From: Carposina sasakii
Lineage: Eukaryota; Arthropoda; Insecta; Lepidoptera; Carposinidae
Direction: 5' to 3'
Length of the DNA stretch: 64,000 nt
Assembly (NCBI GenBank): GCA_014607495.2
Contig: CP053152.1
Location: 6,324,001 to 6,388,000, forward strand
Shown: in pieces, positions 1 to 9,865 of the stretch
Layout of the letters: each line of letters opens with the position of its first letter
Position numbering within the stretch: the first letter of the stretch is position 1
The notes under the pieces: model-generated
The model's input: the letters and a program-made list of their open reading frames with translations, nothing else
Told to the model about the DNA's origin: nothing
Database searches by the model: none
Program-made: the position numbers and the translations under genes

Positions 1-445
1 TCTTGTTATTTATAGACATTGTGTCCAGTGAAGTATTTTACATTCGATTTGGTTGGATAATGGTACGATTCGTGTGTTATATGGAGAATTCAAGATATCG
101 TACTGTCCACGCCCACTAATAAAGTGATCATGCTAGCCTGCTCGCACCTATGCGTATTTGTAGAGATAAAAAGAGATGAAAGTCTCCTCGTGTAACTACT
201 GTTGGCTTATAAAGCCGTAGTTCTAGGATTCCGACCTAAATGGTAAAATGGAACCCTTATTTTAAAATGTGCAGTTATATTTAACTATGTTTTTGTTATA
301 TGAACCTTCAAATTATATTTAATTTTAGTTTTTTCTTTCTTTTACAAATTACTCCATTTTATAGCTCACCGCATCACTGCTTGCACACTTACACGGAATA
401 TATTGCTTTTAGGGCAGACTCTTTAATGGGAAGATAATCTAACTG
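1..445. other. AT-rich intergenic DNA, nothing recognised
   Basis: No ORF of note, repeat or RNA-like fold was recognised here. Confidence 0.5.
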
Positions 446-567
446 TCGGTCACCAAGCCGCCTCCCAGCGTGGTGACTATGGGCAAATACCCCCCATGGC
501 AGTCTTATGGCGTGCCTTGGGGGAGGCCTACGTCCAGCAGTGGACTGCAATAGGCTGATGATGATGA
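446..567 (+). mobile_element. RTE-like LINE 3'-end fragment
   Basis: This GC-richer block contains GGTGACTATGGGCAAATAC and ends in GGCTGATGATGATGA. The same block recurs at 50310-50600 (minus), 57183-57475 (plus) and 58812-59022 (minus), always ending at the same GATGATGA tail. A shared 3' end with variable 5' truncation is typical of LINE copies. The RTE assignment is from memory of lepidopteran repeats. Confidence 0.65.
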
Positions 568-2556
568 ATCTAACTGATGGTGGTGTCTCTTTCTAAAGTT
601 TGATCAAGATAGAGGTAGTTTCAACTGATAGTATGATTTGATTATTATTTTCCTGTGGAAAGCCACTTTCTTTGTATGATACTTTTTGACAACTTTGCGT
701 TTCCCTGTTATTTGTTTCTTTAGAAATTAATAACATTACTGCTAGACTTTTCAGTGAGTATATTGTAAGTTCTGTAATAGGTCTTTGCTTATTATTTGTC
801 GCTATTTATACAGACTCATGATTGCCAGAATGTATTTATTTTATTGTTATCCACGTTAATGAAAGCCAATTACTTGTCATTGACCATTTATTACCTATTT
901 ATAATTATTAATATGAAACGGCATATTTATGTAAAGACCTATTTCTCCTGTGTCACCTTTTGATTCAAATAAAGTTAATGATATTACAAAAATGATACTA
1001 CAAAATTAAAGATAATGAACCAAATCAGACAATTTCCTCAATAGAATAGCAACAGAAATGGTCTACGAATTAATTTAAATATCTAATGGTCCTTAATTTT
1101 TTTTCTTACAATTTTGGTTTGATTCATAATGTCTTATAGGTAAATTTACTTTTACTATCAGCACTTTCTGAATATTAAAGAGACAATCTTAATGTTATAA
1201 TAGATTTGTATTTAATGAGGTACCACAATGAAATACAGGCTCGCTCATGGTTTTAATACATGGCACAATGTTATCTAATGTTATTTTTTATGACAAACAA
1301 CAAAAGAGAAAGTATAAAAATTAAAAACTAAAATGCATCTTCGCATCACAGAATTTATAAATTTGAATAGAAATATAGCCATTTGTATCTGGTGTTACTA
1401 TTTGGTAGTAAAAATTTTGAACTTGACAATTTAGCTACATATTTTATAAATAAACTTAATAAATTCAACAATAAATTCAGTGCAGCGAAGTGAGATCGTA
1501 TGTACCTACCTTTGTTTTGACTCTAAGCTCTTGTGCCAATGTTTATTAAAGGGGCAGTTTTGTTGGAATTTCCATACAAAATAAACAGCTTAAGGAAGCT
1601 AATATAAACATAGGTTTAAGTATCACATATAGTATACATTCAGGTGAGATGGATGTCAGAATAGACTAGTCACAAAATAGAATTGAATTTATTAATAGAA
1701 TGGAAATGCTCGCAAGGCGGTCCCGATTGGTATGATTGATTACGTAGCCGACTGACGACTTTTAATACTATAGATCAAAATGAATCTCGATTTTTTGCAT
1801 CCAAATTAAAATTTTCTTTCTAAACTATTGAACACAAAATCTGAGATATGCAATCTCTCGAGATCGGTCATTGAATTGGTTGTGACTTGTGAGTGAGCGG
1901 CACGTGTTGTGCACACTACTACGTACCTATATAAAGCACATGTAAAATGCGACGTTTTCATCAACAAGTCGCTTTCATTTCGTGGCAGTTACGTTTAATT
2001 ATTAACTTTTATGTAAGAAATCATGTATGCATTAAGTCACATGTCGGCCTTACAGTTGAAGTGTATGATGAGTCAACATTAAACACATATTTCATTCAAC
2101 TACACAAAAATTTTTTTGTATAACCTAAGGTACTACAGTTAGAGAGAATCAACTATGCTACTAATTCTTTGTATAGCCAGAAGTGCTTAATTTAGAAAGA
2201 GATAGTGTTATTAGCTGCCTCTTTCTAATAGTGGTACACATTGATATTGGCTTTCGATTACGTATGTTGAGTGTTGACTCTACTTTTACCTACAACTTCG
2301 TGGTATGATTCCTAGTGGTTACATCTGACAGATCGTGTAAATAGCAGCGTCTTCAAATGTTGCCCTGTGTAGCACAAGTGTATTGGCATAAGGATAAAAT
2401 CCCGTAGGATTGTGTAGGATGAAAGTATTTTGTATTATACTCTTTAAAGCATTATTATTGCATTTTTATTATATTAATTAACCTTAGTTGCCTAGTAATC
2501 CTGGATGAGACGCCATGAGTAGGTATTCAGTACAGGGATTCCGCTAGAGCTACGCA
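568..2556. other. AT-rich intergenic DNA with a decayed MITE trace
   Basis: About 565-640 (TCTAACTGATGG ... CAACTGATAG) resembles the hairpin MITE at 20502-20638 and related pieces at 6020-6120 and 54741-54905. Nothing else was recognised: short ORFs only, A/T runs, and the GTAGGTACCTAC-type motifs common in Lepidoptera. Confidence 0.4.
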
Positions 2557-2635
2557 GAAAATATTTTAGTGCACAAGGTTTGTGCGCTCCCTATTCCCTC
2601 AATCTCATAGTCCTATGGGACAGAAATGCGACACG

Positions 2636-2822
2636 CCCCCTTATTACCTAACTAACAAAAGCAAAGCGATAGCGAAAATTGTACAAAAATCGCTGATTGC
2701 TTGTCAAATTAGTATTACGTAAAATGAATTTCAAAGGAACTTTGACATATCTAGGCGAATATTATACAATTTTCGCTATCGCTTTGCTTCGGCTTTGCTA
2801 TTGATTTTACGTAATCAGGGGG
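2636..2822. mobile_element. MITE nested in SINE-1
   Basis: The termini are imperfect inverted repeats: CCCCCTTATTACCTAA on the left and the complement of CCCCCTGATTACGTAA on the right. A second, stronger internal inverted repeat (AAGCAAAGCGATAGCGAAAA) lies near 2658-2685 and 2764-2790. It coincides with a gap in the surrounding SINE. A diverged relative of its right half lies at about 22908-22990. Confidence 0.65.
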
Positions 2823-2871
2823 CCGACTGGATCAGGCACAGGACCAACGGCTTTACGTGGCACGAGATAAA

Positions 2872-3022
2872 GCGCCATTCATTTATTACGTAAGTTAGTT
2901 TTTAAGCCCCCTCCCCCTTACGTAAGAACTATTAAGACTCATGACTCCCTCCTATACCCTTTTCAGTAAAAACAAGACATAGTCGAACCCACTAAATCGT
3001 CTTACGTAATAAATTAATAGCG
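2872..3022. mobile_element. Second MITE nested in SINE-1
   Basis: About 23 bp of terminal inverted repeat: GCGCCATTCATTTATTACG on the left against the complement of GCGCTATTAATTTATTACG on the right, both continuing into TAAG. It fills the second gap in SINE-1, so it inserted after the SINE. Superfamily not assigned. Confidence 0.6.
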
Positions 3023-3327
3023 CCTCAGTGTAAAATTTTCAACATTAAAATTAATTCAGAACTGGGATTGAACTTACAGGCATGTTATCAATTATTCTAA
3101 GGTGGCTATTCAACACTTCCGTTAGGTAGGTATACCTACGTTATGCTCGTACATACAGAGGTAGGTATCTAAATTAATAACGATAAGAAAATAATTTAAT
3201 TAAACTGCATTATGTAATTATCTAAACGAGTACACAGTGTACAGTAATCACATGATGCTTTTAACCATAACTTATTTAGTATCTTAGATAAGAAGTATTA
3301 CTTATAATAATGGTTAGATACCTATAG

Positions 3328-4362
3328 TTACATACTTATTAGTACATCACAATCTTCTGATGTAGTGATCCTATACAACAGTTTTCTTTTATTTATTTCT
3401 ATTGCATTCTCCTTTACTGTAACCATTGGAAAACCGGTACAAGACCATGCATTCTTTTTATGTTGAATACTCCTAAAATGCTTAGCAATAAATCTCCGTT
3501 TTACGGATTTTTTACATATTTTACACTCTACTATCTCGCTCCCTTTGATGACAGATGGTCGTCGTGATGATGTAGTCGGATCAATATTGGAAGGCGGTTG
3601 TGCAGGAGTTGTTGGTGCACTACGTGAAGATGCAGAAGTTGTTTCTTCACTCCGAGTGGTTGGCTGTGCTGAATTAGTTTGTTCACTTCGTATATTTGGT
3701 CGTGCAGAAGTAGTTGCTTTATTGCGTGTAGGTGGTCGTGCAGAGGTAGTTGCTTTATTGCGTGTCGTTGGTTGTATTGACGTAGTTGAATCATCGCGGT
3801 AAAGTGGTAGTGCAAAAGTAGTTGGTTCACTGAATGCTGGTGGTTGCGCTGAGGTAGTTGATTTACAGCATGCATGTGGTTGTTCAGAAGTAATTGGTTC
3901 ACTGCGCGCTGCTGGTGTTGCCGATTTTTTTGATTCACTACGTCTAGGTAACTGTGCTGAAGTAGTTGGTTCTATGACATGTGATCCTGCTTTAATGCAG
4001 ATAGATGGTCGTGCTTTAGTCGGTTCAATTCGGGCAAGTATTTGTGCTGAACTAGTTGGTCCAAAGCAGGTAGGTGATTGAGCTGGAGTAGGTAGTCCAC
4101 TCCTTGCAGGTGATTGTGCTGATACAACTGGCTCTTCGAGAACAGATGGATTTTGTGATCTATTGGTTATTGGTACTGAAGAGATTGATCGTATATTAAG
4201 ACATGTGAATACTGATGGCTCGACATCAAATAAGTGACGCTTTTTCGCCGAGTTACCCTGAAGATTATCTTCTATGCCGTGTTTTAAGCTTCTATCGATT
4301 TGTGGTGATCCTCTGGAAAAAAGGAAGAAACTTAAGTATGCGTTAGATATCTTTTGAAACAT
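3328..4362 (-). CDS. Repeat-rich C2H2-finger protein, probable 3' exon
   Basis: This ORF encodes 344 residues. Residues about 80-270 are Ser/Thr/Pro-rich imperfect repeats with a 12-residue period (consensus near TRNKATTSARPP), i.e. 36-bp tandem repeats. Residues 280-301 form a zinc-finger-like pattern, C280-x2-C283-x11-H295-x5-H301. A basic stretch (EINKRKLLYRI) and the C-terminus ISM follow. The nominal first 17 residues are probably intron: the minus strand reads CTTCCTTTTTTCCAG just before position 4312, a consensus 3' splice site. From 4312 the frame joins exactly to the ORF at 4940-5268, predicting complement(join(3328..4312,4940..5268)), 437 residues. A GTATGT just at the stop (TAAGTATGTAAC) could be another donor, so the gene may continue left. 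The family is not recognised. The finger suggests nucleic-acid or protein binding, as inference only. A captured mobile or viral ORF is an alternative. Confidence 0.5.
   Translation of the reverse strand: MFQKISNAYLSFFLFSRGSPQIDRSLKHGIEDNLQGNSAKKRHLFDVEPSVFTCLNIRSISSVPITNRSQNPSVLEEPVVSAQSPARSGLPTPAQSPTCFGPTSSAQILARIEPTKARPSICIKAGSHVIEPTTSAQLPRRSESKKSATPAARSEPITSEQPHACCKSTTSAQPPAFSEPTTFALPLYRDDSTTSIQPTTRNKATTSARPPTRNKATTSARPNIRSEQTNSAQPTTRSEETTSASSRSAPTTPAQPPSNIDPTTSSRRPSVIKGSEIVECKICKKSVKRRFIAKHFRSIQHKKNAWSCTGFPMVTVKENAIEINKRKLLYRITTSEDCDVLISM
3600..4130 (-). repeat. 36-bp imperfect tandem repeat inside the C2H2 ORF
   Basis: Near-identical units such as GCAGAAGTAGTTGCTTTATT at about 3704 and GCAGAGGTAGTTGCTTTATT at about 3740 lie 36 bp apart, and weaker units extend both ways. 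The period is a multiple of three and the frame stays open throughout, so the array encodes 12-residue repeats. Units are clean in the middle and degenerate toward the edges. Confidence 0.75.
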
Positions 4363-4413
4363 ATGTGACGAAAATATAGGGTGTAGGTACGTCTATTATA
4401 ATAATATTACTTA

Positions 4414-4690
4414 GGTAATAGCCCAGTGGTTAAGACGTGCACCTTCCAAGCGGAAGGCGTAAGTTCGATCCCAGTCACGGGCCTGTACCAATGAAATTAT
4501 TTCAATTGCAAAATTGTCACTTAGCTCGTGCCTCGAAAGCACGTAAAACCGTTGGTCCTGCGCCTGATCTCTCTCTGGTCGTGTCGGCTTTCCGTCCCAT
4601 CGGACTATGAGAGTAACGGAATATAGAGTTCATCTGTGTTTGCGCACACACTTGTGCACTATAATATCTCCTGCGTACCTGGCATTTTGA
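4414..4690 (+). mobile_element. SINE-1 copy (tRNA-derived head)
   Basis: The head carries A-box-like TAGCCCAGTGGTTAAGACG and B-box-like GTTCGATCCC. The body (CCGTTGGTCCTGCGCCTGAT, then GTCCCATCGGACTATGAGAG) matches the copy at 55843-56172. It lies in the predicted intron 4313-4939 of the minus-strand gene, antisense to it. Confidence 0.75.
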
Positions 4691-4734
4691 CAGGCTAAAT
4701 GTCGATAAATCGGTTTGTCATATAGTGTTTCGCA

Positions 4735-4840
4735 GTTCATGCTACTTGGGCTGGCCCCTCTATCCTAAATGTGGATGTAGTATCTCCTTCATGATACTGA
4801 AGATATAGCTACCTCTTTTTATGAACACAGCCATGTGTAT
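4735..4840 (-). mobile_element. Rep-3 fragment
   Basis: Contains ATCTCCTTCATGATACTG and GAACACAGCCATGTGTATAT, matching the reverse of the Rep-3 family seen at 32758-32860, 47150-47260 and 52545-52640. Rep-3 is a short interspersed repeat, possibly RTE-related. It also lies within the predicted intron. Confidence 0.55.
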
Positions 4841-4935
4841 ATGTAAGTAGGTAAGTAGGTACTGTTTCGTTATTAATATTGTGTGTGCAATAATCTGAAT
4901 AGGTACCCAACTTTTTAACAAGATGACAATTTCAC

Positions 4936-5268
4936 TTACTCATGATTTTCATATTCCTCAACCAGATTGTATAACATTTCATCGAAATATGGATCGAAAA
5001 AAATATCATTTCGGTCCTTGTGCACTACACATTCTGCTTTTTCCACTGCCATACATATTTCAACCAATTCTTCGTCAAAATAGTCACAATTAATCTCATT
5101 TATATCACAAGTCACATCACTTGCGCTACACTCAGAGACCTTAGAGTCCGACATTATCATTACAAAATTTAGCTTGTAACTGCTAATATTTATGGTTCTG
5201 GTTTTATTCAGGTAAATTAGGTGAACCTCTTTATCTAAGTAATCCATTACTGTTACCTTATTTTGCAT
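4936..5268 (-). CDS. Acidic N-terminal ORF, probable first exon of the C2H2 gene
   Basis: The ORF has 110 codons, starting at the first ATG after an in-frame stop. The product is acidic, especially its last 50 residues (motifs CDYFDEELVEIC and DPYFDEMLYNLVEEYE). No signal peptide or membrane segment is evident. The ORF closes at a TAA that is itself part of a strong donor, GA|GTAAGTG, with the exon ending at 4940 and leaving two bases. The acceptor before 4312 supplies the third base and continues in frame, so the stop is probably intronic. A minus-strand TATAAATTAG at about 5316-5325 lies 50 bp upstream of the ATG and could be a core promoter. The family is not recognised. It might instead be a chance ORF, but the matched splice phase argues for a real exon. 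Confidence 0.45.
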   Translation of the reverse strand: MQNKVTVMDYLDKEVHLIYLNKTRTINISSYKLNFVMIMSDSKVSECSASDVTCDINEINCDYFDEELVEICMAVEKAECVVHKDRNDIFFDPYFDEMLYNLVEEYENHE

Positions 5269-5315
5269 TATTAGTCGAGATTTAATTATCCCTTAGTAAT
5301 AACGATTATCATTAA

Positions 5316-5325
5316 CTAATTTATA
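5316..5325 (-). promoter_or_regulatory. Candidate TATA box for the minus-strand C2H2 gene
   Basis: The minus strand reads TATAAATTAG about 50 bp upstream of the ATG at 5268, leaving room for a transcription start near 5290. In AT-rich DNA a chance match is quite possible. Confidence 0.25.
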
Positions 5326-5380
5326 CTACATTACCTAATGGTTGACTCATTCATCGTGTATTTTAAATTTATCCCTCTAA

Positions 5381-5553
5381 AGGTGGGTTCCCACGGTGCG
5401 TGATTTCACGGACGGACGCGGATGCGCCTACGGCTACGGACGGACGCGCACCACGGACGCATCTGTATTACCACGGACGCTCCGTTTCAAACGATCCGTG
5501 GTGCGGGCTGGTGCGCGTCCGTCTGTAATATCACGCACCGTGGGAACCCACCT
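5381..5553. mobile_element. PIF/Harbinger-type foldback MITE
   Basis: The arms are long, GC-rich and nearly perfect inverted repeats of about 40 bp, starting AGGTGGGTTCCCACGGTGCG on both strands. The 3-bp direct repeat TAA flanks the element (5378-5380 and 5554-5556), as expected for PIF/Harbinger. Composition contrasts sharply with the AT-rich surroundings. No coding capacity. Confidence 0.75.
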
Positions 5554-5692
5554 TAAGGCTTAGTTATGAGGTAACGAAAGCTCGAATACACCGTTATCTA
5601 GATACCTATGTACCTACATTTGACACGGTCTGCGCAGATTTTGAGTTTGCTCACATGTACTGCACTTTTTGTTCATGTCGTGTCATGGCTTA

Positions 5693-5952
5693 TACAGGGT
5701 GTAACAAAAAGGGTATGTTAAGCGAAAAGCTATGTAAATAGCTCACTATAGAGAACCTATCCACAAAATTTCACATCCGAAATCTCATGTTTATTTTTCC
5801 CGATTGTATGGAGAATTTTTAAATATCTCAGGAATTTTCATACAATCTTGAAAATTAAAAATGTGATTTCGAGTCTCAAATTTTGGGAATAGGTTCTCTA
5901 TAGTGGGCTATTTATACAGCTTTTCGCTTAACCCTTTCTGTTACACCCTGTA
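5693..5952. mobile_element. MITE-A copy 1, Tc1/mariner-type
   Basis: An almost full-length palindrome whose ends read TACAGGGTGTAACA and its complement, flanked by TA on each side. Internal motifs such as TATGTTAAGCGAAAAGC recur in inverted form. Related copies lie at 15600-15863, 35407-35587 and 53505-53700. Confidence 0.8.
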
Positions 5953-5999
5953 TAGAGAAATGTCATCGTCGTCTATCATCGCCATCACGCCAACTGGCT

Positions 6000-6130
6000 T
6001 ATTGTTTCCCTATTTAGCACCGATCACTCCAATGGTTAGGTAGCTTATCTGAAGGATAGCGAAAGTCGATGCTGTCTCTATTTTGATTCTACTTTTAGAG
6101 AAAGATAACAATAACTTTATCCTTTTTTAA
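6000..6130. repeat. Decayed hairpin-MITE fragment
   Basis: CCAATGGTTAGGTAGCTTAT, then GATGCTGTCTCTATTTTGAT and TTTTAGAGAAAGA, resembles parts of the elements at 20502-20638 and 54741-54905. Ends are not definable. Confidence 0.35.
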
Positions 6131-6243
6131 TATGCTTAGGGTGTCTTTATAATGTCAAATCTAGGTAGACCGCATGGAAGTATAGCCTTCGTATCATCGA
6201 CATCTCTGATCATCTATTTGTTTATCTATATTTATAATAAAAA

Positions 6244-6480
6244 CTAGCGGACCCGACAGACGTTGTCCTGTCCCACGCCTTAAATGCAAACTTTCTGAAA
6301 TAAACTGTAACAATATGGGCCGTTATAAAAATGCTAATTGACCAAATTGTGAATCTAAACCATTTTCGAACCCCCTTGAACACACACTAAAAAATCATCA
6401 AAATCGGTTTAGCCGTTTTAGAAGAACTTCAATTACAAACACACGAACAGAAGATTTAATGAATTATATAAATATAAAGG
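6244..6480 (-). mobile_element. Non-autonomous Helitron-like element
   Basis: Read on the minus strand the 3' end is GACGTCTGTC-hairpin-like sequence followed by GGGTCCGCTAG and then T, the CTAG|T terminus of Helitrons. The body has AAAATCGGTTTAGCCG and ACAAACACACGAACAGAAG, common to many lepidopteran Helitron derivatives. No coding capacity. Confidence 0.55.
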
Positions 6481-6614
6481 AAATATTTCCGAGATATAAC
6501 AACCATATACCGGGCGTAACTGAAACTAAAGTATCCTTGTGAGTAATTGACACAGCGACTACAGCTACAGCGCAGTCTGCCAGATCCTATGTAAAAGGTT
6601 CTTTAACGTCAACA

Positions 6615-6915
6615 ACAATGCAAATCTTCTGTTAGTGTGTTTGTGATTGAACTCCTTTTAAACGGCTGGACCGATTGTAATGAAATTTTTTGTGTGTGTT
6701 CAAGTGGGTTCGAGAATTGTTTGGATTTACAATTCGGTCAACGACATTTTGTTTTTCTGCAGTCCACGCGGACGGAGTTCAAAAACATTATTCAGTTGAC
6801 CGAATTGTGAATCAAAACCATCCTCGAACCCACTTGAACACACACACAAAAAATTTCATCAAAATCTGTCCAGCCCTTTAGAGGGAAATCCATTACAAAC
6901 ACACGAACAGAAGGT
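6615..6915. repeat. Two Helitron-like bodies in inverted orientation
   Basis: The left half (plus) runs from TTCTGTTAGTGTGTTTG through TGTTCAAGTGGGTTCGAG to the hairpin CCACGCGGACGGAGT. The right half is the reverse complement of the same body, starting from the distal AACACACGAACAGAAGG. Together they form an imperfect inverted repeat of about 300 bp with no CTAG terminus between them. Confidence 0.6.
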
Positions 6916-6916
6916 T

Positions 6917-7115
6917 TTTATACTGGGTGTAAAAAGACAACTTTGTTCTTTTAATACCTCGTATTTTTTGTAACATCACGATCATTTTTTTCAATGGAAG
7001 CACCCCTGGAAAACCACGGGTTTCCAAGATATTGAGGTCCAAAGTTACATGAATATCGCATTTTTAAAAAATAAATCCACCTGGAATGAGTTAAAAAACA
7101 TTTTTTTAAAGACAC
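6917..7115 (+). mobile_element. Decayed, truncated MITE-B copy
   Basis: ACGATCATTTTTTTCAATGG, then GAAGCACCCCTGG and CCAAGATATTGAGGTCCAAAG, follows the order of the MITE-B body seen at 14588-14970. The 3' half is missing. Confidence 0.5.
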
Positions 7116-7119
7116 CATA

Positions 7120-7280
7120 TTAATATTTGTGCACGCTAATCTTAGAAACGGCTGAATCGATTTCGATGTAGTTTTCAGTAATATATTGGGACAGGTCCCA
7201 GTTAACATTTTTATCCCGGATAATTTAGACATTTTGTTTTTTCTGTAGTCCACGCGGACAGAGTCGCGAGCGTCCACTAG
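7120..7280 (+). mobile_element. Helitron-like fragment ending CTAG
   Basis: GCTAATCTTAGAAACGGCTG is followed by TTATCCCGGATAATTTAGAC and the hairpin CCACGCGGACAGAGTCGCG, ending at CTAG (7277-7280) before T. The same family is at 24748-24960, 33237-33428, 34588-34800 and 54505-54725. Confidence 0.6.
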
Positions 7281-9000
7281 TATGTTAATATTAGTCTTAA
7301 CTAATTATTAGATAACATTAAGGTCTAGGAGCGCACCTTGCCTGGATAGGACACTAAACAATCTTAGTATTCCGACTCACTCAGTCTAGATAAATAGTAA
7401 TACTTGCTTACTTGTGTTACATTTCTTTCTTCCCTTGGCATCATTTGTCACAGAGAGAGATAAGTGCGTGCTTGCCAAAGGGTTTAGGTAGGTATTCTGG
7501 CTCCAAGCATTATTCCTTTATCTTACATGAATAATGGCTTTTCTCCATACCTATCTACAACGACTAATAACATAGTTACTCTTTCCTAATTTCTTTTTTT
7601 ACGTACGAAATTTCAACTGTCCTAGCTATGACGGTTCGTGATCGTGAATCTGTGTATTTGTCTCATGAGATACAGCAGTGATAGACAGACGGACATCGCA
7701 GTCTTAGTAATAGGGTCCCATTTTTGCCCTATTGGCACGGAATCCTAAAAACACGACTTCAGAACTCTACATTGCGCGTGCTCCAACACTTCATTGACAG
7801 CTTTTTTAAAAACAGTGTAAGTAATACTTAGAAGTGGTGAAGTGAAGTGGTTGAGGGACTCCTCAACAGAAGTTTGTATTTATGCGACCAACCTCCGCCC
7901 TCTTATGACGACCCTTATAAGTGCTTTACTTGTACCTACGTATTCCTATATTTTTGTATCGATTTTAGGGTTTTGTTGTAGGTTTTAATAAAATATTCCA
8001 TATTTAGTAGTCTATTCAATTTGTCATCTTTACGAATAAACAAAATATTTCTACGAGTATACACATAAAATGGTTTGTCCGAATGACAAAGTTGCGAACG
8101 TCCACTAGTTTGTTATATCTATAGGCAAATTTTGTTTTAGAATGTTGAGTAATGGTTTTAAAAATAATCAAATACAAGATAGTTCAAGTATGCACTTATC
8201 TAGTATTAGACAATAGTTGACTAGCTTGCAAAATCTATTATAGCCCATTCTTTTTATACAAAACTGTTATCGTCAGTCTTAAGGTCAGTCTTTTTACGAT
8301 TTATCGGAATTTTATAATTGTAAACATGAACTCTAATAATGAATAACTTAGGAATAATTTATTGAATATTATATAATGTATATGACTATTGTACGTCCGA
8401 AATGGACAAACTGTTGGATCAAAAATTAAATATGTATCAATCAACAAATGTATGTACCCAGTTATGACAATAAAAATCTATCTATCTATCTAAGGGCAGG
8501 TACTAGTAACGAATGTGCGTATTGTGTATTCATTGATGAGTATTTGGAAATATGGGTACCTAAGAGAATGTGTACAACGAGTTAGAAAATGTTATCTCGA
8601 TGGAGTCATCGGCCATATCACACCAAATAATGATGAGGTAGGTAGTCCATTAGAAGAAAGATGCAGACGTCACGAATGCATGTTGAGTCAAATAGTCAGA
8701 GTACCTACGCAACACACAATGGCGGCGAATTACTTCACAACCCCGCGAGTATTAAGTTTATGTTAATACCTATGTAAAAATATAGTAATTGATTTATAAG
8801 TGTACTATTTTGGTAAGTGTGCAAGAAGCTTACATGCTGTAAGGTTACAAAAAGCTCATCACATACGCTAATTAATTAACCGCGAATTTAGTTAGTAATG
8901 AAATACTCGAACCAGCGAATCCTTACTACATACTATTCTGGCTTAGTGAATGTTTCGTTTTTACTCTTTCATGCAAAAACTTCCTCTCGAGTTGACAGCA
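7281..9000. other. AT-rich intergenic DNA
   Basis: Only a Helitron 3'-end remnant (TTGCGAACGTCCACTAG, ending 8108) and a short CTAT microsatellite near 8475-8490 are seen. The 83-residue ORF at 8515-8766 resembles nothing I recognise. Confidence 0.4.
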
Positions 9001-9009
9001 TCAGAATAA

Positions 9010-9205
9010 CACATAATCTTACAAGTATATAAAATTTTCGTGTCACAATGTTACTTACCATACACTCCTCCGAAACGACTTGACAGATTTTTATGAATTT
9101 TATATGCATATTCAGTAGATCTGAGAATCGGGTACTATCTATTTTTTATACCCCTGCGACGCAATAAGCGACATTCACACGTGCGGAGCCGCGGGCAACG
9201 GCTAG
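9010..9205 (+). mobile_element. Non-autonomous Helitron-like element
   Basis: It starts around TATAAAATTTTCGTGTCAC, contains CTCCTCCGAAACGACTTGAC, and ends GCCGCGGGCAACGGCTAG at 9205 followed by T. This 3' end matches the coding-containing Helitron at 12203-13025 (GCGGGCAACAGCTAG). Confidence 0.55.
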
Positions 9206-9664
9206 TATGTGTATATTTTACGTATACGATGTCACAGACTTCTGCTAGATTGTTGTAACTACCGATAAAATAAATGCAGCGGAACCACACAAGCCATTGC
9301 CCATGGTGCGCTTGACTGACAAGTTTAAGTTCAAGTAAAAAATCTTATACGGATTTTATTGTGATTTTTTTTCCCGCGAACGGTATAAGAGCCTGATCGT
9401 TAAGGCTTTCTCCGTAATCAAAACTTTTTGTAATAAGGCAACGATTCGACTTAAGGAGTAATTGTCAAGTGGGCGGTTAAGCTAGACTCTTTAGTAGGTA
9501 TTTTGTTGCCATAGAAATGTTCATTAGGTAAGTATGTAAAGATGTTAAGATTACCTTGCTTTTTATTCAGAAGTCATATCATTGAAGTTTTCGTTATAAT
9601 GTCATTGACATCCTGTATGTACCTACATTATGCATTTAAGTGTTAAAGTGACATTATAATTTTT

Positions 9665-9865
9665 TATTACAAATTACAAACATATATAAAGATGAATTGC
9701 TGTTCGTTAGTCTCGCCAAAACTCGAGAACGACTGAACCGATTTGGCTAATTTTAGTCTTGAAATGTTCATGGAAGTCCAGTGAAGGTTTAAACGGTGAT
9801 AAAATAGGAAAAAAAATGATTAATACGTTGAGTATGTACCGAAGCAGGCGAGGGCGGGCCACTAG
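9665..9865 (+). mobile_element. Non-autonomous Helitron-like element
   Basis: Body CTCGAGAACGACTGAACCGA and 3' end GGGCGGGCCACTAG at 9865 before T. A second member with the same body (CTCGAGAACAGCTGAACCGA) lies at 35882-36093. Confidence 0.5.

Larger units (their letters stand above)
2557..3115 (-). mobile_element. SINE-1 copy broken by two MITEs
   Basis: Read on the minus strand, three pieces follow the order of the intact SINE-1 copies at 4414-4690 and 55843-56172: the tRNA-like head near 3040-3115, the middle at 2823-2870 (GTTGGTCCTGTGCCTGATC), and the 3' part at 2557-2635 (TTGTGCACTA and GTCCCATAGGACTATGAGA). The two gaps are filled exactly by the inverted-repeat elements at 2636-2822 and 2872-3022. 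Confidence 0.7.

Noticed and set aside
3531..3938. Second ORFs overlapping the C2H2 repeats on both strands
   Set aside because: They arise because the 36-bp repeat keeps other frames open; only one frame carries the finger and the splice phase.
8515..8766. 83-codon ORF as a gene
   Set aside because: Cys and His are present but not in a finger spacing; no other support.
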